Source: Antedon mediterranea (taxonomy: Eukaryota; Echinodermata; Crinoidea; Comatulida; Antedonidae). Taken from it: a DNA stretch of 60,000 bases. The DNA lies in NCBI RefSeq assembly GCF_964355755.1, contig NC_092672.1, positions 33,292,501 through 33,352,500 on the forward strand. The letters run 5' to 3'. The position numbers and the translations under genes are program-made. The notes under the pieces were generated by a model that was not told the DNA's origin, searched no databases, and saw only the letters and a list, made by a program, of their open reading frames with translations. Positions 44,783 to 57,400 of the stretch are shown here, in pieces. Within the stretch, counting starts at the first letter, position 1. The number at the start of each line of letters is the position of its first letter.

Positions 44783-47700
44783 CTGAAAAAGAAAGGAAAA
44801 TAAAGCAGCACATTTCTAATAAATGCTAATAATTATGAACCAATAAAACTAATGTAATCACATTTTAGATAAAGTAAAGCTTACAAATAAAACAGCGAAA
44901 TTTGTCAGATGTGTACAGTGGCATGTTATGCTGCCATCATCGTCCATGCCAACAAGCATACATCCATCTTCTGACCAATCACCAAAGCCGTTGAGAGTTG
45001 CGTTCCAAAAAACACATGAAACATCCTCGTATGCCTTCAAAATAAACCATTTGTATTATTATAGTGTTTAGGCCTATTTCAAAAGATTTCGAAGTGACGT
45101 TAATTAGAAGAAGTAATTACAATGATCACAAGTTGAGCACTACAATATCACCCTGTTTGGTGTCCTAAAAGTTCCTCTGGAATTAATTTGCAGCTTTTTA
45201 AAATTGACAGGTCGTCTTGTATAGGAGTTGTTCATAGTTTTTACTGAAGTCTTAATCTAAATGTAAGGATGTGTGGACGACAACACAAAAGGAAAAACAC
45301 GCCTTTTCTCACTTTTACCACGGTCCGGTGGTGTATTTGGTTTTAATTTGTTTTTAGCATAACAATAGAGATCAGTATGGTCCTTTTAATTAGATCTTTA
45401 ATTAAGTAAGAGACAAAACTATTTGCTTCCTTGACCGGTTCATGAATACAAAAAAAAGAAAATCATTTGAAAAAGACTGTTACAATTATAGGGGGCAGTA
45501 ACACCTATAGGGGGCAGTATTTAATTATCACATGATTAGATTAATCCCCACACTCCCCTGTTTAAGCTGAGTTTGTCCTCAAACTTAATATTATTCACAA
45601 CAAGAAGAATCTTTTCAGCATTTTCAGAGTCAATGCCAGCATCATCAGGCCAGTCAGGGTAAACGTCTCCAGTACCATCGTCTTCAACAAAGGACTCTAC
45701 ACATTCCCCTTCGGCTCCCACAAAGTGTCTCATCTTCTTCTCTGGGAGAACATATACTGTGTTTCCATTCCCATGGGCAGCACGCCTAGTTGCTTCTAGT
45801 TCGGCTCTTAGCTCATCAACCGTCCTCTGCACATCTCGCAACGATGCCTTGCTTGCCATCACTGATCTCTAATGTTAAAGCCAAATACGATCCACGATCC
45901 CACTTCTGACACCAAATTGTAAGGATGTGTGGACGACAACACAAAAGGAAAAACACGCCTTTTCTCACTTTTACCACGGTCCGGTGGTGTATTTGGTTTT
46001 AATTTGTTTTTAGCATAACAATAGAGATCAGTATGGTCCTTTTAATCAGATCTTTAATTAAGTAAGAGACAAAACTATTTGCTTCCTTGACCGGTTCATG
46101 AATATAAAAAAAAGAAAATCATTTGAAAAAGACTGTTACAATTATAGGGGGCAGTAACACCTATAGGGGGCAGTATTTAATTATCACATGATTAGATTAA
46201 TCCCCACATAAACAATAAAGGATAAAAAACAAAGATATAAAGCGGATAGATACAGCACACAAACATTTACCTTTTTAATATTGAAGACAATTTTAACGGG
46301 TTCTTCAAACACGGGTGGAAGGCTGTCGTCATACACGGTGGCTGATAGAATAACACTCGATATGCTGAGATTTCCTGAACTCGACGACTGGAACAATTTT
46401 GAATTGTAATATGATGTAAAGCTGACATTTGATTTTTTATCTGTTTTAAAGTTAAACAATATAATAGTAAGTATAGATATAGTACTTTACGTTGTAATTG
46501 TTGACACTGGTATTAGAAAAGCAGTTGATACTATCTCGCCAGGAGCACTCAAATATACATTGAACTATCTCTATTAGGTAATATATAACTAATGCGAGCT
46601 ATCAAATGCATTTCAAATATGATACAGTTATAAGTTAATGGACATTTTATACTTTACACAACACGTTACAAAATTTTACATTTTGTTTTAATCAGTAACA
46701 GTAACAGAATAATTCTAGCATGAGTAAACGTACCGTTTGAAACCAGGTCACGTGGTAATGTGATAGACTGGTCATTGGCGCTACAACCACCATCAATACA
46801 AACCTCAGTCTCTTTCTTATCTTGTTTCACAGCAAATACCACATCATGTCGAAGATTATCAGAGTCAAAACTTAAAGTCTGTACAGACAGCGTTTCTTCA
46901 TTTTGAGTATAATTCTGGCCATTAGTGGCAGCTGTACTAATTTGTTGCTCAAAAGACTCCAGGATGACAGAGGTTGTTGCAGGTGTAAGAACAGTGTCTT
47001 CTGAGTCGGATGCGACTAGTACTGCATCAACAATACTTACTATGGCATCAGTGACCTAATATTTTACATTGTAAGATAACCTTGTGAGTTAAAGATGTAT
47101 TGTTCCCCAAAACATGAAAAATTAAGGTAAATTAAATCAAACTTGAATAGGTTATTTTGTAGTTCCAATAAAGTTAATCACTTCCGTAGAAAAAAAACAC
47201 CGAAAAAACAATGTTTTCACTAAATAAAATGATAAAAAATAAATGGTTAAATGGAACTAAAAATCCATTGGCTGGCAGTCAATTTTACAATTTTTTTGCT
47301 TTAAATTACATTTTTTTCAGATAAATACATTTTATTTTGGATCAAATTCTTGGTCAAAGTGGATAACTATTATGTAACAATAAAATGGCATATTCAACAG
47401 AAAATATTTTAATAATTATTTTTTCAGGTGGACAATACATCTTTATGTGACATTTATGATGACATACCTCCGATTACTGGGACTGTTACAATTACAGATA
47501 TTTCAGTTTTATAGGTAACAGTATTATAATAATTGTACTGCATGTTTAACTTACATTTTCATTTGTTGATTCAATATCAGTTATTGTTTCCAGAGCTACG
47601 GATACTTCTTGTATATCAGCTGGTTGAAGGTCACCAACGTCTTCTGCTTTCTCTACTATTTCTTCAAGTTCAACTGCAACCTTTTCTACGTTGTCTTCAC

Positions 47701-50700
47701 CAACGTTCTAAAGAGAGGCTTAAACAAGTTAAAGATATGTTCCAGGCTGACTAGACTGGAAACACATAATATAACTTATAATATAACACAGGTTTACATT
47801 TCTTGGTGTCGATAAAGAACATTCATCGTAAATGTATAATTATTGGTACTGTATTATGAAAGTGTGTGCCAATTATACGTTACTACAAAAGCAATGATAA
47901 TATGATGTAAATTTATAAATTAATGTCGGCACCGTACCTTCGTTAGATTATTGATTTCTTCAGATAGATCAGTTTCTATAATAATAATAATAATTAAATA
48001 CAATTAATTAAAACTAAAACATTATTTCATTTTGTAAAATAGGAATTGTTTAGAACGTAGGACATAGGATTGCATAAAATACTATGAAGCAAAGAAGCAA
48101 AATAAACACACCTGGGCATTATTTCAAACTATCACGAATACGAAATCGATTTAATATCCTATGGAAATGTGGTCTTATTTGTTGGTTCTGTGCAGTAATC
48201 AAATAATTCTACATTCATACTGTTACATACCGATTGTTATGTAAAATGAGCACATTTCTTGCTGCCCTGCTACGTCTGTTGTATTACACGTGACTGTTGT
48301 AACCGATCCGATTGGATAAGAGTCTCCTGGTTTATTTGAACAATAAACCGGTGGTGGCGGTGTTTCATCAGCTTTTGCTATTGGTATTAGCCAATCCGGA
48401 GTTGTATCCGTAGATGATATGTCACTGGGACATTTGATCGTTGGCGGAGCTTTCGTGAAAATGGTATAGTAAATAAAAAATAACTTACTAAAATGTGCAA
48501 ACATTATAGAAATAATTATAAAACATATTATTGTTATACACAAGTCTTAATTATTAGATTCAGATTTATTGGTCCTTCCGGAAATTCATGTCAGCCTTAC
48601 ATCGCTCAAAGTTTAAAGTAAATAGTTATATAGGCCTATATATTTAAAAAATAGAACATAACAGGCTTGGATACACCTTTTGAAATGGATGCAAAGAAAC
48701 AGCCAAAAGTTATTAATTTACTGGAAATGAAAGGTATTAGTTTCAATTATATAATATAAAAAACAAGGAAAACCTTTTGTAGTAAGCAGGTCTGGTGACG
48801 TTGTTGCCGCCGACTGTGTAGTAAAACTTCTCAATGTTGTGAATGGTTCTCCTGCTGTTGTATTTATCGTAACATTATAATATTCTAACAATGTGTACGA
48901 CAACAATGACGTCATCAATTCAGGTGTTATTGGCTCCTCTGTAGTATTTGTTGTAACATTATAATATTCTAACGATGTGTACGACAACAATGACGTCAGC
49001 AGTTCAGGCGTTATTGGCTCCTCTGTAGTATTTGTTGTAACATTATAATATTCTAATGATGTGTACGATAACAATGACGTCAGCAGTTCAGGTATTATTG
49101 GCTCCTCTGTAGTATTTATTGTAACATTGTAATATTCTATTCTGGTATTTGATAGCCATGTTGAGAGCATGTCAGACGTTGTTGGTTTCGCTGATCTTGT
49201 ATTTTTCGTAGGTGTATCATTGTTGGAAGGTGGACTTCGGTCATTTTCAGTACTTTGTAAATCTACCACATCAGTCAGAAAGGAAGTCGAATCACTTACA
49301 GGTGGTTCCATAGTAGTTACGGGTGAACCTATTTTTGAACGAATTTTGAATACAATTAAATATAGTTTAAACATAAACTTAGTAGGCCTACCTATTTTAC
49401 GCAAGGAATTAATGTTATAAACACAGTGACAACAGGATCATAACGTCATTTGTGATTGCTATTTGTATCTTGTAGGCCTATTTAATAGTGCAATACTAAA
49501 ACTAATATCAACTTGTTTTAGGTAGAGACCTACATACCATCACTGATATAGATATCGTCGATTGCAATATCGCCAGTAAAAGAATTTCCGGAAATGCCTT
49601 CAAAAACGATGTAATTGTCAACATAACCAGATTCAGTTTGGACGAATTTTACTGAAGCATTATGCCATACATCTCCTTGACTACCACTTTTTGACCATAA
49701 AAGGTTGTCAGGCCAGCGTGAATATGGCATTCTGTAAACGTTTAGTGTCCCAATAGTAAATCCGTACATGTGGTAGTAAAAGGATAAGGTCACATTTTTA
49801 CCGTTTGGTAACACTGGACTTTTTAGGCGAGCCGACATCCCTTCAGTTATTGGATATGATGTTTCAATGTGAACATAATAATCCTCTTTGTTTAAAAAGA
49901 AAAAAAACCAATTATACATTTATATTAGCAAGTGTTATTCAATGCACGGTATACAGTAGGCAAGAAATTAGGAGGAAGTAAATGTTAAATATAATAATAA
50001 ATATGCTTTTTTTTTTTGTCTTATGCAGGATCGACCCACTTTTATTTCTTCATCAATAAAATGTTCGTTTACAATGAGTACATTGAGCACATGAGTAATG
50101 TAATGATACAATACAATATAATTGACATTAACTAACTTTCAGTACAACTGTTATCTCACTCCTACCATTGCATTTTATATATAATAGTATAAGGAAAGAA
50201 AACAAAATTCCTCTATGTTATACACTCTTTACACGTTTTTCAATCCTTAACAATGTACGTATAATTTACCACAGAATTCTTAATTTTATAACTCTTTTTA
50301 TCTCTTTCAGGCAATAAAAAAAAAAAAAAAAAAAAAAAAAAAGTTATATTTTACTTTACCTAAATATCAATTTTATAAACGTTAATTTTATACCTTGCTA
50401 AATTGTTACGGTCCATATCTGACCACATTTTTTTTGCCTTTTCTTTATTTATTAAAAACTCACAATTGATTATATCTTCTAACTCCGCAGTGAACATTAA
50501 CCATGGACATTTTTTAACAAGTCCTAGTCTGTGTTTGATAAATATGCTTTGTTGAAATGTAGAGGGAAAAAAGTCCCCCAGCTTACCTGTATAGCCGGAA
50601 TGGCCGTTTGTCGGTCCAGTTCCAGGTGAATATGTAGAATTATGCGTCCGTGTCCAATTGAAATCATCATTATATTCCTGAGTCCAACCACCAAAACCAG

Positions 50701-51261
50701 ACTGGAAATCTGTTTTTATAACAGCAGCGGTAACTTAAATAGAATCAGAAAGAGAAATCAAGAAGCCAATCTCCACTCTTTCCTAGTATTCTGGCTATGG
50801 TTACTTTTTAGAAAGAGCTTATAGAAATAACGTAAAAGATATAATCATTTTAAAAAAATGAATAAATTATCTAATGACCATACAATTTACAATAGCAAAG
50901 AAAATTCTAAATGTTAAAAAACAAAATTGTCAAAAATACAAAAAGATGATTATATCAATAGGAACCCAATTTTGGAGGTGGATATATTCTATAAACTAAA
51001 TCATCAATTGAATTAATATGTTACAACTTATCAATAATAATATAAAAAAAAACCACTTTAACCAAAAACTTCACAAACAAGAAATAAATAAATAATAAAG
51101 GAAATAAATACATTAAAAATAATAAATAAAATGAATATTGTTTCTTATAAAGTGTATTTTTTATAACATTATAAACAAACATAAAAAACTGAATCACCAC
51201 GAAACTTACCAATACCAGATAATAGTGATAGAAACACTACTGTCACAATCGATATTTCCAT
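43309..51261 (-). CDS. Gene B1: MAM/mucin/HYR adhesion GPCR, 14 exons
   Basis: Predicted exons in transcript order: 51261-51210, 50709-50587, 49885-49538, 49328-48774, 48449-48231, 47975-47938, 47707-47555, 47055-46734, 46440-46271, 45034-44885, 44782-44667, 44568-44303, 44169-44103, 43894-43309. Lengths and phases close perfectly to 1,054 residues. Layout: signal peptide (MEISIVTVVFLSLLSG), MAM (about 18-174), Asn/Thr-rich repeat (175-359), HYR (360-432), GAIN (about 445-660), GPS (661-710), 7TM. From exon 47975 on, the layout is the same as gene A: 38-, 116- and 266-bp exons recur exactly. The only weak sites are the mucin exon donor (GTTTTC) and an AAG acceptor before the GPS exon. Confidence 0.9.
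44885..47975 (-). CDS. B1 exons 6-10: GAIN domain and GPS
   Basis: Exon 6 (47975-47938) 'ETDLSEEINNLTK'; exon 7 (47707-47555) 'VAVELEEIVEKAEDVGDLQP'; exon 8 (47055-46734) 'VTDAIVSIVDAVLVASDSE' with 'DVVFAVKQDKK'; exon 9 (46440-46271) 'VSFTSYYNSKLFQS' and 'LSATVYDDSLPPVFEEP'; exon 10 (45034-44885) GPS 'CVFWNATLNGFGDWSEDGC' ending 'CHCTHLTNFAVLF'. The H-L-T cleavage triplet is intact. The intron between exons 9 and 10 contains an LTR element. Confidence 0.9.
45262..46208 (-). mobile_element. Compact non-autonomous LTR retrotransposon (TRIM-like)
   Basis: Two 291-bp direct repeats (45262-45552 and 45918-46208) begin TGTGGGG and end CTTACA on the minus strand and differ at only a few positions. 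A 4-bp duplication, taaa, flanks the pair. A primer-binding-site-like 'tggtgtcagaagtgggatc' follows the 5' LTR and a purine tract 'aacaggggag' precedes the 3' LTR. The 365-bp interior has no protease, RT or integrase. High LTR identity implies a recent insertion, in the B1 intron between GAIN and GPS exons. Confidence 0.88.
45536..45862 (-). CDS. Residual gag-like N-terminal ORF of the LTR element
   Basis: A 108-residue ORF fills the interior and runs into the 3' LTR. It has a coiled-coil-like start ('SLRDVQRTVDELRAELEAT') and 'KMRHFVGAEGECVESFVED', reminiscent of the beginning of Gypsy-type Gag proteins. No capsid core, zinc knuckle or pol follows. It is probably the leftover 5' coding part of a parent element; packaging by a parental Gag is a possible reason it persists. 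Confidence 0.55.
   Translation of the reverse strand: MMASKASLRDVQRTVDELRAELEATRRAAHGNGNTVYVLPEKKMRHFVGAEGECVESFVEDDGTGDVYPDWPDDAGIDSENAEKILLVVNNIKFEDKLSLNRGVWGLI
48231..48449 (-). CDS. B1 exon 5: HYR domain
   Basis: Phase 1-1 exon: 'PPTIKCPSDISSTD', 'ETPPPPVYCSNKPGDSYPIG', 'VTCNTTDVAGQQEMCSFYI'. Four cysteines with HYR spacing. Its B2 counterpart is at 57194-57418 and is about 75% identical by eye. Confidence 0.88.
48774..49328 (-). CDS. B1 exon 4: N-glycan-rich 28-residue repeats
   Basis: Ser/Thr-rich leader ('GSPVTTMEPPVSDSTS') followed by four tandem 84-bp repeats of the type 'EEPITPELLTSLLSYTSLEY' plus 'YNVTTNTT'. Each repeat offers several N-x-S/T sequons. The last unit fades into 'GEPFTTLRSFTTQ'. 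This is a mucin-like stalk. The 84-bp unit matches the B2 array in length and in the core 'ttcaggcgttattggctcc'. Confidence 0.88.
49538..51261 (-). CDS. B1 exons 1-3: signal peptide and MAM domain
   Basis: Exon 1 (51261-51210) is the signal peptide. Exon 2 (50709-50587) has the MAM opening 'DFQSGFGGWTQEYNDDFNWT' and 'TGPTNGHSGYT'. Exon 3 (49885-49538) contains 'ARLKSPVL', 'LSFYYHMYG', 'GDVWHNASVKF', 'IVFEGISGNSFTGDIAIDDI', the hallmark end of a MAM domain. The total of about 157 residues is full length. MAM domains mediate homophilic or heterophilic adhesion in receptor phosphatases, meprins and neuropilins. The first MAM cysteine before G-x-W is replaced here. Confidence 0.9.
49938..50586. 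other. B1 intron 2 with poly-A tract
   Basis: AT-rich intron with an uninterrupted 28-bp A run at about 50314-50341. This may be a retroposon tail on the + strand, but no head was recognised. Confidence 0.4.
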
Positions 51262-52508
51262 TATCGTTACGTTTATGGATCGCTCTCAAATCAAGTTAAC
51301 CACACTATGCATAAATAATGTCTCTTCGTCCGTGTACGTGTCAAAAATAAACTTGTTTTTATGATACCCTGATACAACATTGTTTGACTTATTTATTTAT
51401 TACCCTATTTTTAATAAAGCTGGTTTAAATTTAGCTTATTATCAATATTGGTATTGAATTGAATCACATACACAGCAGGTGACAAATAACATACACACAC
51501 ACTTTAAGTTTATTCCTTTATCAAAAGACAAAAAGTTATATTCCACACATTTTTCGATTTACAGTATAGTTTGTTTGTATTGGCGAAGTTTACAGGCTAA
51601 ACAAACAGAATAATAATGAAGTTTTGAGGAAATGAAACTGTATTTATTTTATTTTAGTTCCCCATAGCAAATAATGTTCACCAATGAACTTACTGTACAT
51701 ACGATTGGTTTCAAAGAGAATTGTTTCCTTTTATTTTCAATTTGTATGCTTAATTGAATAAGTTAATATAAAAATTGTGTTTATTTACACATAAAAGTTC
51801 GGTGTTATTACTTCTATTATTTATTTACTCGTGACCCGTACTTAACAAACACGAACCGCATGCTTTACAAAACAACATATTCTTTTAAATAAAGCTGTGG
51901 TTTTGTCATAGGAAATATTTGTATGCATGATTATAATTATGTCGTATATTGAACTCAGAGCACTGAACTTTCAGATGCAATTCCATCAAGCTTTTTTTCT
52001 GAAAAAAAAGTACACTTCAATCTAAACGTTTTCTTGTGGTGGTACAGTATATACAGATTTTACAAACGTAGATATTTCTTTATTTCAGTTACAAGCATTA
52101 CTAATACATTTTTTTAATGGTGTAATATCTTTTCATATTGCGTATATCTTACATTAAATAATGCTAACATTGCAACAGTAAATGATGGCACGAGGGCGTA
52201 AGTGCGTTTATTGGATTTACTTGTCAAAATCCACTATACATGTGCAAACTACACTATTACGTTTTAACATAGGAAAGTGAACTTTCACTCTTCCCTTGTT
52301 TAAATCAGGTGAGTATAGCCTAAATTTGTGCAAGTTTTTGATAATTATATTACTGTATTAAAAAAATAAAATATAAAAAATTCTAAAAGGAAATTCTAAG
52401 CCTAAAAACTGTTTAAGTCAGTTGGTGCTAGAATTTATGACGGAGGTGAGGCATCCCTGAGAGACGGACGTGCATGCATGATAGAACTATACTCAACTGA
52501 AAAGCTGT
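51262..52508. other. Spacer between B1 start and B2 end
   Basis: 1.25 kb of AT-rich DNA separates the B1 ATG from the B2 stop codon. It must hold the B1 promoter and the B2 3' UTR. A minus-strand AATAAA word lies at 52207-52212, about 300 bp after the B2 stop. No TATA box stands out among the many A/T runs. Confidence 0.5.
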
Positions 52509-54402
52509 TCATTCACTGTTGCCTTCTTCACTAGTTTCAAATGCTGGATTTTCGACCTCGGGTTTAAAGGTACTAAAATTTCCAGCTGCTGTGGTTGGTA
52601 AAATTGACATTGTTATTTCACTAGTAGTAGTCACAGTTTCTGTAGTTGAATGATTAAGAGTGTATAACTGATTTGGTCTATACTTCTTCTTGAAACATTT
52701 CTTTAAATCTTTAAATTCTTTCTGTCTGAACGTGAACAAATAAAATATTGCCACTCCTTGGAAAGAGTTAAACACGCAGAACAATATTAGAAACACGAGG
52801 TCAGTTTTGCTCTCAAAAGACAGAAATCCAAAAACCCATGTCAGGCCTAAGAGCAGAGAAATAGCGATAGCGTTGGTGACCCGCTTTTTCTTTTCTTTTG
52901 AACTAACATCTTTATTCAGTAATTTAGATCGCGAGCAGTATAAATTTTTAAGAACCACTATGAATATAACCGAGTTAAAAACGATGGCAATTGCGATTGG
53001 AATAAGAACAGCGTAGATGAAGACGTTGAATTCCGAAGTGTTGAGATAACAGCTGTAAATCACAAAGATATTAGTTTTTAATACTGTAATAGCATAATGA
53101 TTTGTATAGTAACTATAGACAAGGTCCAATCGACTTGTGGACCAATAGAAAAGAACCAACATGTTATTTTTGAATAGTTAGAATGATTTGTAGGGAACAA
53201 TAGACAAGGACCAATAGAGATGGACAAAATGCTATGTTTTCAGTTTGCAGAATGATTTGTAATAGCAATAAACAAGGTCCAATAGACAAGGACCAATAGA
53301 AATGGACCAAATGTTATTTTTTCCATTAGTTGGCATAATGATTTGTAATAACAATATACAGGGTCCAATAGACAAAGACCAACTTTTATATATTTGTTCA
53401 GTATGTATTGTAGTAATAGACTAATATAGTATCTTGTGAGTTTAGAAACTTTTTTTGAACTGTAGAAAATGATAAGTACACTTACTAGTCTGGGTTTTCA
53501 TAGAATGAGACATCTACTGATAGTAAAACTATCGGTGGTATGCATGGAATACCTAGAAGAAGAAAGAAAATACCGATTATATAACATGGTATATAGTTAG
53601 TACCAATACATAGAAGTTATATCAGTATCAATGAGATTATATTCAATAGTAGAGCCTTTCCTTTGTGACACCACAGTGAGTCAGGTGCTCCTGAAGGTGT
53701 CCCCTTATTAGTGGTTTTATCGTAGTACACTATTCTAAGAATACTGTAGGATTAAACTTGTCATTTAATGTTGTGACATGTGTATTGGCGTCAAAAGAAC
53801 AACTTTGAAACTCACTTACCCCAAGCAAAGACCATTGAAAACCACAAAAACTTGGAAGACTTAGCGTTAAAAACTTTCACAAATAACAAATACATATTGG
53901 CTGCTTCCACGGATGTCCATGCGACAGACGTCAACAGAAAGTAATGTAACAATACAGCTATTGTTGTACAAGCTACAGTTCCTGGAGTTGCGGTATCAAT
54001 GCCACATATGAATGTGATATACAGACAAGTTAGTGAGATGGAAAGGTTTATTAGTATTTTCTGAGATTGACGTTTTCGAAGAGTTCTGTTGAAAAGAGTA
54101 GAGTACACTTATTTAAGTAATGAAACTTTGTAAAATACTGCATGCATTTGAGTGACTTAAGCACACTATTGGTGTCATTGCAGGCAGATTTTCACTATGA
54201 ATGTCATCTTTCCACGCAATTCTGAACTTGTGTTTTGTAATTCTGAATAAATCGGTTAAAGAAATATTAGGCCTACAATAACTTACTTTATTGATAGGCT
54301 AAATACTATTGTAATCAACAGGCATAATATTGACACCCCACATCCTACATACGTCACAATGTCCAAAAATAATTCAACACCTTCCGACAATTCGTTATGG
54401 AA
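52509..54402 (-). CDS. B2 7TM exons and tail
   Basis: 54402-54287 Stachel end and TM1 'VTYVGCGVSILCLLITI'; 54085-53820 TM2-3; 53552-53486 'GIPCIPPIVLLSVDVSF'; 53052-52509 TM5-TM7 ('LLLGLTWVFGFLSF', 'FNSFQGVAIFYLF') with a tail of about 75 residues. The exon structure is the same as in B1 and A. Confidence 0.92.
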
Positions 54403-57400
54403 CTAAAAGAAAAGGACAAAAGTTTAACTGCTCAATCCCACTACCAGTACAGTATGTTGACTTTCAACATTGTATTGTAATGATAATGTATTTCCTCAAT
54501 AAAAAGAATACAAATGGTTAGATTCAGGAAAAGTATTTGCTAGGGGGAAATAAAAATTCACGAAGGAGATTTTGCAGAAAAAAAAAATATTTGGATGGTC
54601 AGAAAGCGAAGTTATTAAATTTACTTTAACTTTACATTTTGTTTGTTTCCAATTTGCACAGTTTATTTTGGTTACAGTATTATAAATAAAACTTACAAAT
54701 AAAACAGCAAAATTTGTAAGATGTGTACAGTGGCATGCTATACTGCCCTCATCATCCATATTGACTAGCATACACCCCTCTTCTGACCAATCACCATAAA
54801 CGTTGAGAGTTGAGTTCCAAAACACACAAGTAGCATTTTGATCTGCATAATCCTGCTCCAATAGACGTAATAATAATATAAATGAATGAAATATGAAAAA
54901 CGACAATAAATAGTTCAGCATGGTTTAAATTGTGGTAGATCTTTGCACATGCAATTATCAAAATAAAGATTTTTGTTTTCTGATAATACCTTAGGTATAT
55001 TAAAGACAATTTTAACAGGTTCTTCAAACACAGGTGGAAGGCTGTCGTCATACACAGTTGCTGATAGAATAACATCGGTTAGGTTGAGATTTCCAGAACT
55101 AGATGACTGGAACAGTTTTGAATTGTAATATGATGTAAAACTAACATTTGATCTTTTATCTGTTTGAAATAAGTCAGAAAATGATTATGTATCATATTAT
55201 AATGTTCAGTGAATATAACATGCTTGGTATACATGCTGATATCCAAGCTTTATTGTTGCAAAAAGGAAAAAAAAACCAAAAGATCAGAGGCAACCACAAC
55301 GAGTTTTTAATTGTTTATTCTTACTTATTAGATAAATTAGTACATTTTAGATGTTTAGGTATGTGGTACTGTTGCTAAATAATGGTATAACTGTAGCAAA
55401 AATTGATCAGTGATAGTTTAGTATAGTAATATGGTATATTTGAAATACTACTCAGTAGTTTTAATTTATCTTAGTATAAGTACAATTATGACACGCCATG
55501 TATGCCAAAATATTGTCACCGTCAACAATACAGTAGAATCTAAAGTAATTGCAGCCTGTATCTTAATCTTAATAATCCAGTAAGTATAAGATTACCCTGT
55601 ACGTACTGTTTGTTAGCAGATCACGTGGTAAAGTTATGGATTGGTAATCCCCGCATCCTCCATCAACGCAAACCTCAGTATTTTTCTTATCTTGTTGCAC
55701 AGCGAATACAACATCGTGTCTAAGATTATCAGAGTCAAAACTTAAAGTCTGCACAGACAGCGTTTCTTCATTCTGAGTATAATTCTGACCATCAGTGGCT
55801 GCCGTACTAATTTGTTGCTCAAAAGACTCAAGAATGACAGATGTTGTCTCAGGAGGGAGATCAGTGTCTGACGAATCAGATGAGAGCACTGCATCTACAG
55901 TACCAACTACTGCATCAGTGACCTGAACAATAATCATTATACTGTAATGGATGGTTTATACAACATTGTGCTTTTTTTTTAATGGATTGAAATGGAAGCT
56001 AATTAGACAAGTATATAATAAAGAATAGTACATATTGTGTTTATAGTTTGCTATTTTCTGAATATTGAAGAAATATAAATAATCTATTGTATAGTCAAAA
56101 GCAACTTGCCAAACATTTTCTTTGTCACAAGCTATTTTGTATTAATTATTTTGAACTGTTTTAAATGGGTCAAACCTCAGTGTTTCTGTCAATGGTAGAA
56201 TAGTATAGTAACAATATTTAATTTGAGGTTATCTATATTTTTACAGAGCTAAACATTTACCTTGTTATCCAACTCTAGCAAACCTTATGTAGTTAGCTAC
56301 AAAATCTAAAATAGCAACACAAACATACAACCATATCTGTTGGCACTGTAGATACTAAAGTTAAATTTACAGTAATTGACCTTTGCTTGACTAAACAATT
56401 TGTTTTGTTTGCAACCAGCACATTTTCAACCAGACCAACACTTAATATAAACAATCTACAACCTGGCATATTTACTAATAGTTTTTGCCACATATTTAAA
56501 CCGTTATTTTCTATCTCAGTTTCAATTCAGTTAAATGTTCAATTTATTTTTTAACTTACATTTTCATTTGTTGATTCAGTGTCAGTTATTGTTTCCAGAG
56601 CTACGGATACTTCTTGTATATCAGCCGGTTGAAGGTCACCAGAGTTCTCTGCGTTCTCTACTATTTCCTCAAGCTCAACAGCAACCTCTTCCACATTCTC
56701 TTCATCAACGTTCTAATAATTCAAAATACTAGTTTTATTTAAATGATTTTAGCATGAGCACTCCATAGACTACTGTACTTTATGAACTACAAAATAATCG
56801 TACTGTAAAGGGCTCTATAAGTAGGCCTACTATAAGTAAAATTGAAAACTGAAATGGTTAAATACTGTACCATTAAAATAAATAAAAAGATTTATCCTAA
56901 TCCTACCTTTGTGAGATTTCTAATTTCAGTAGATAGACCAGTTTCTAAAATAAGTAAAATTATAGGTTACTTCAATGTATACTGTGACAATCTTTTTTTA
57001 AATCGATATTGAAAAAAATAAACACATTTTTTATAATGATACTGTATTTAAGTGTTACTACCATTAGGGCTATAAATGTGTGGTTATCTAGAAATCCATA
57101 GACAAAAAGTTTGTATAATTTTGTTATTCATCTATTGTTCTTCCGGCCGTTACTACTACAATAAATTACTACTAAAATGAATCCAAAACTTACCAACAGT
57201 TATGTAAAATGAGCAACTATCTTGCTGTCTGACAACGTCTATTGTAGTACATGTGACTTTTGTGATTGATCCTATTGGATAAGAGTCTCCTGGGTTACTT
57301 GTACAATCAACCGGTGGTGGCGGTGTTTCATCATCGTTTGCTATTGGTATTATCCAATCAGGAGATGTATCTGTCGATGATATGTCACCGGGGCATTCGA

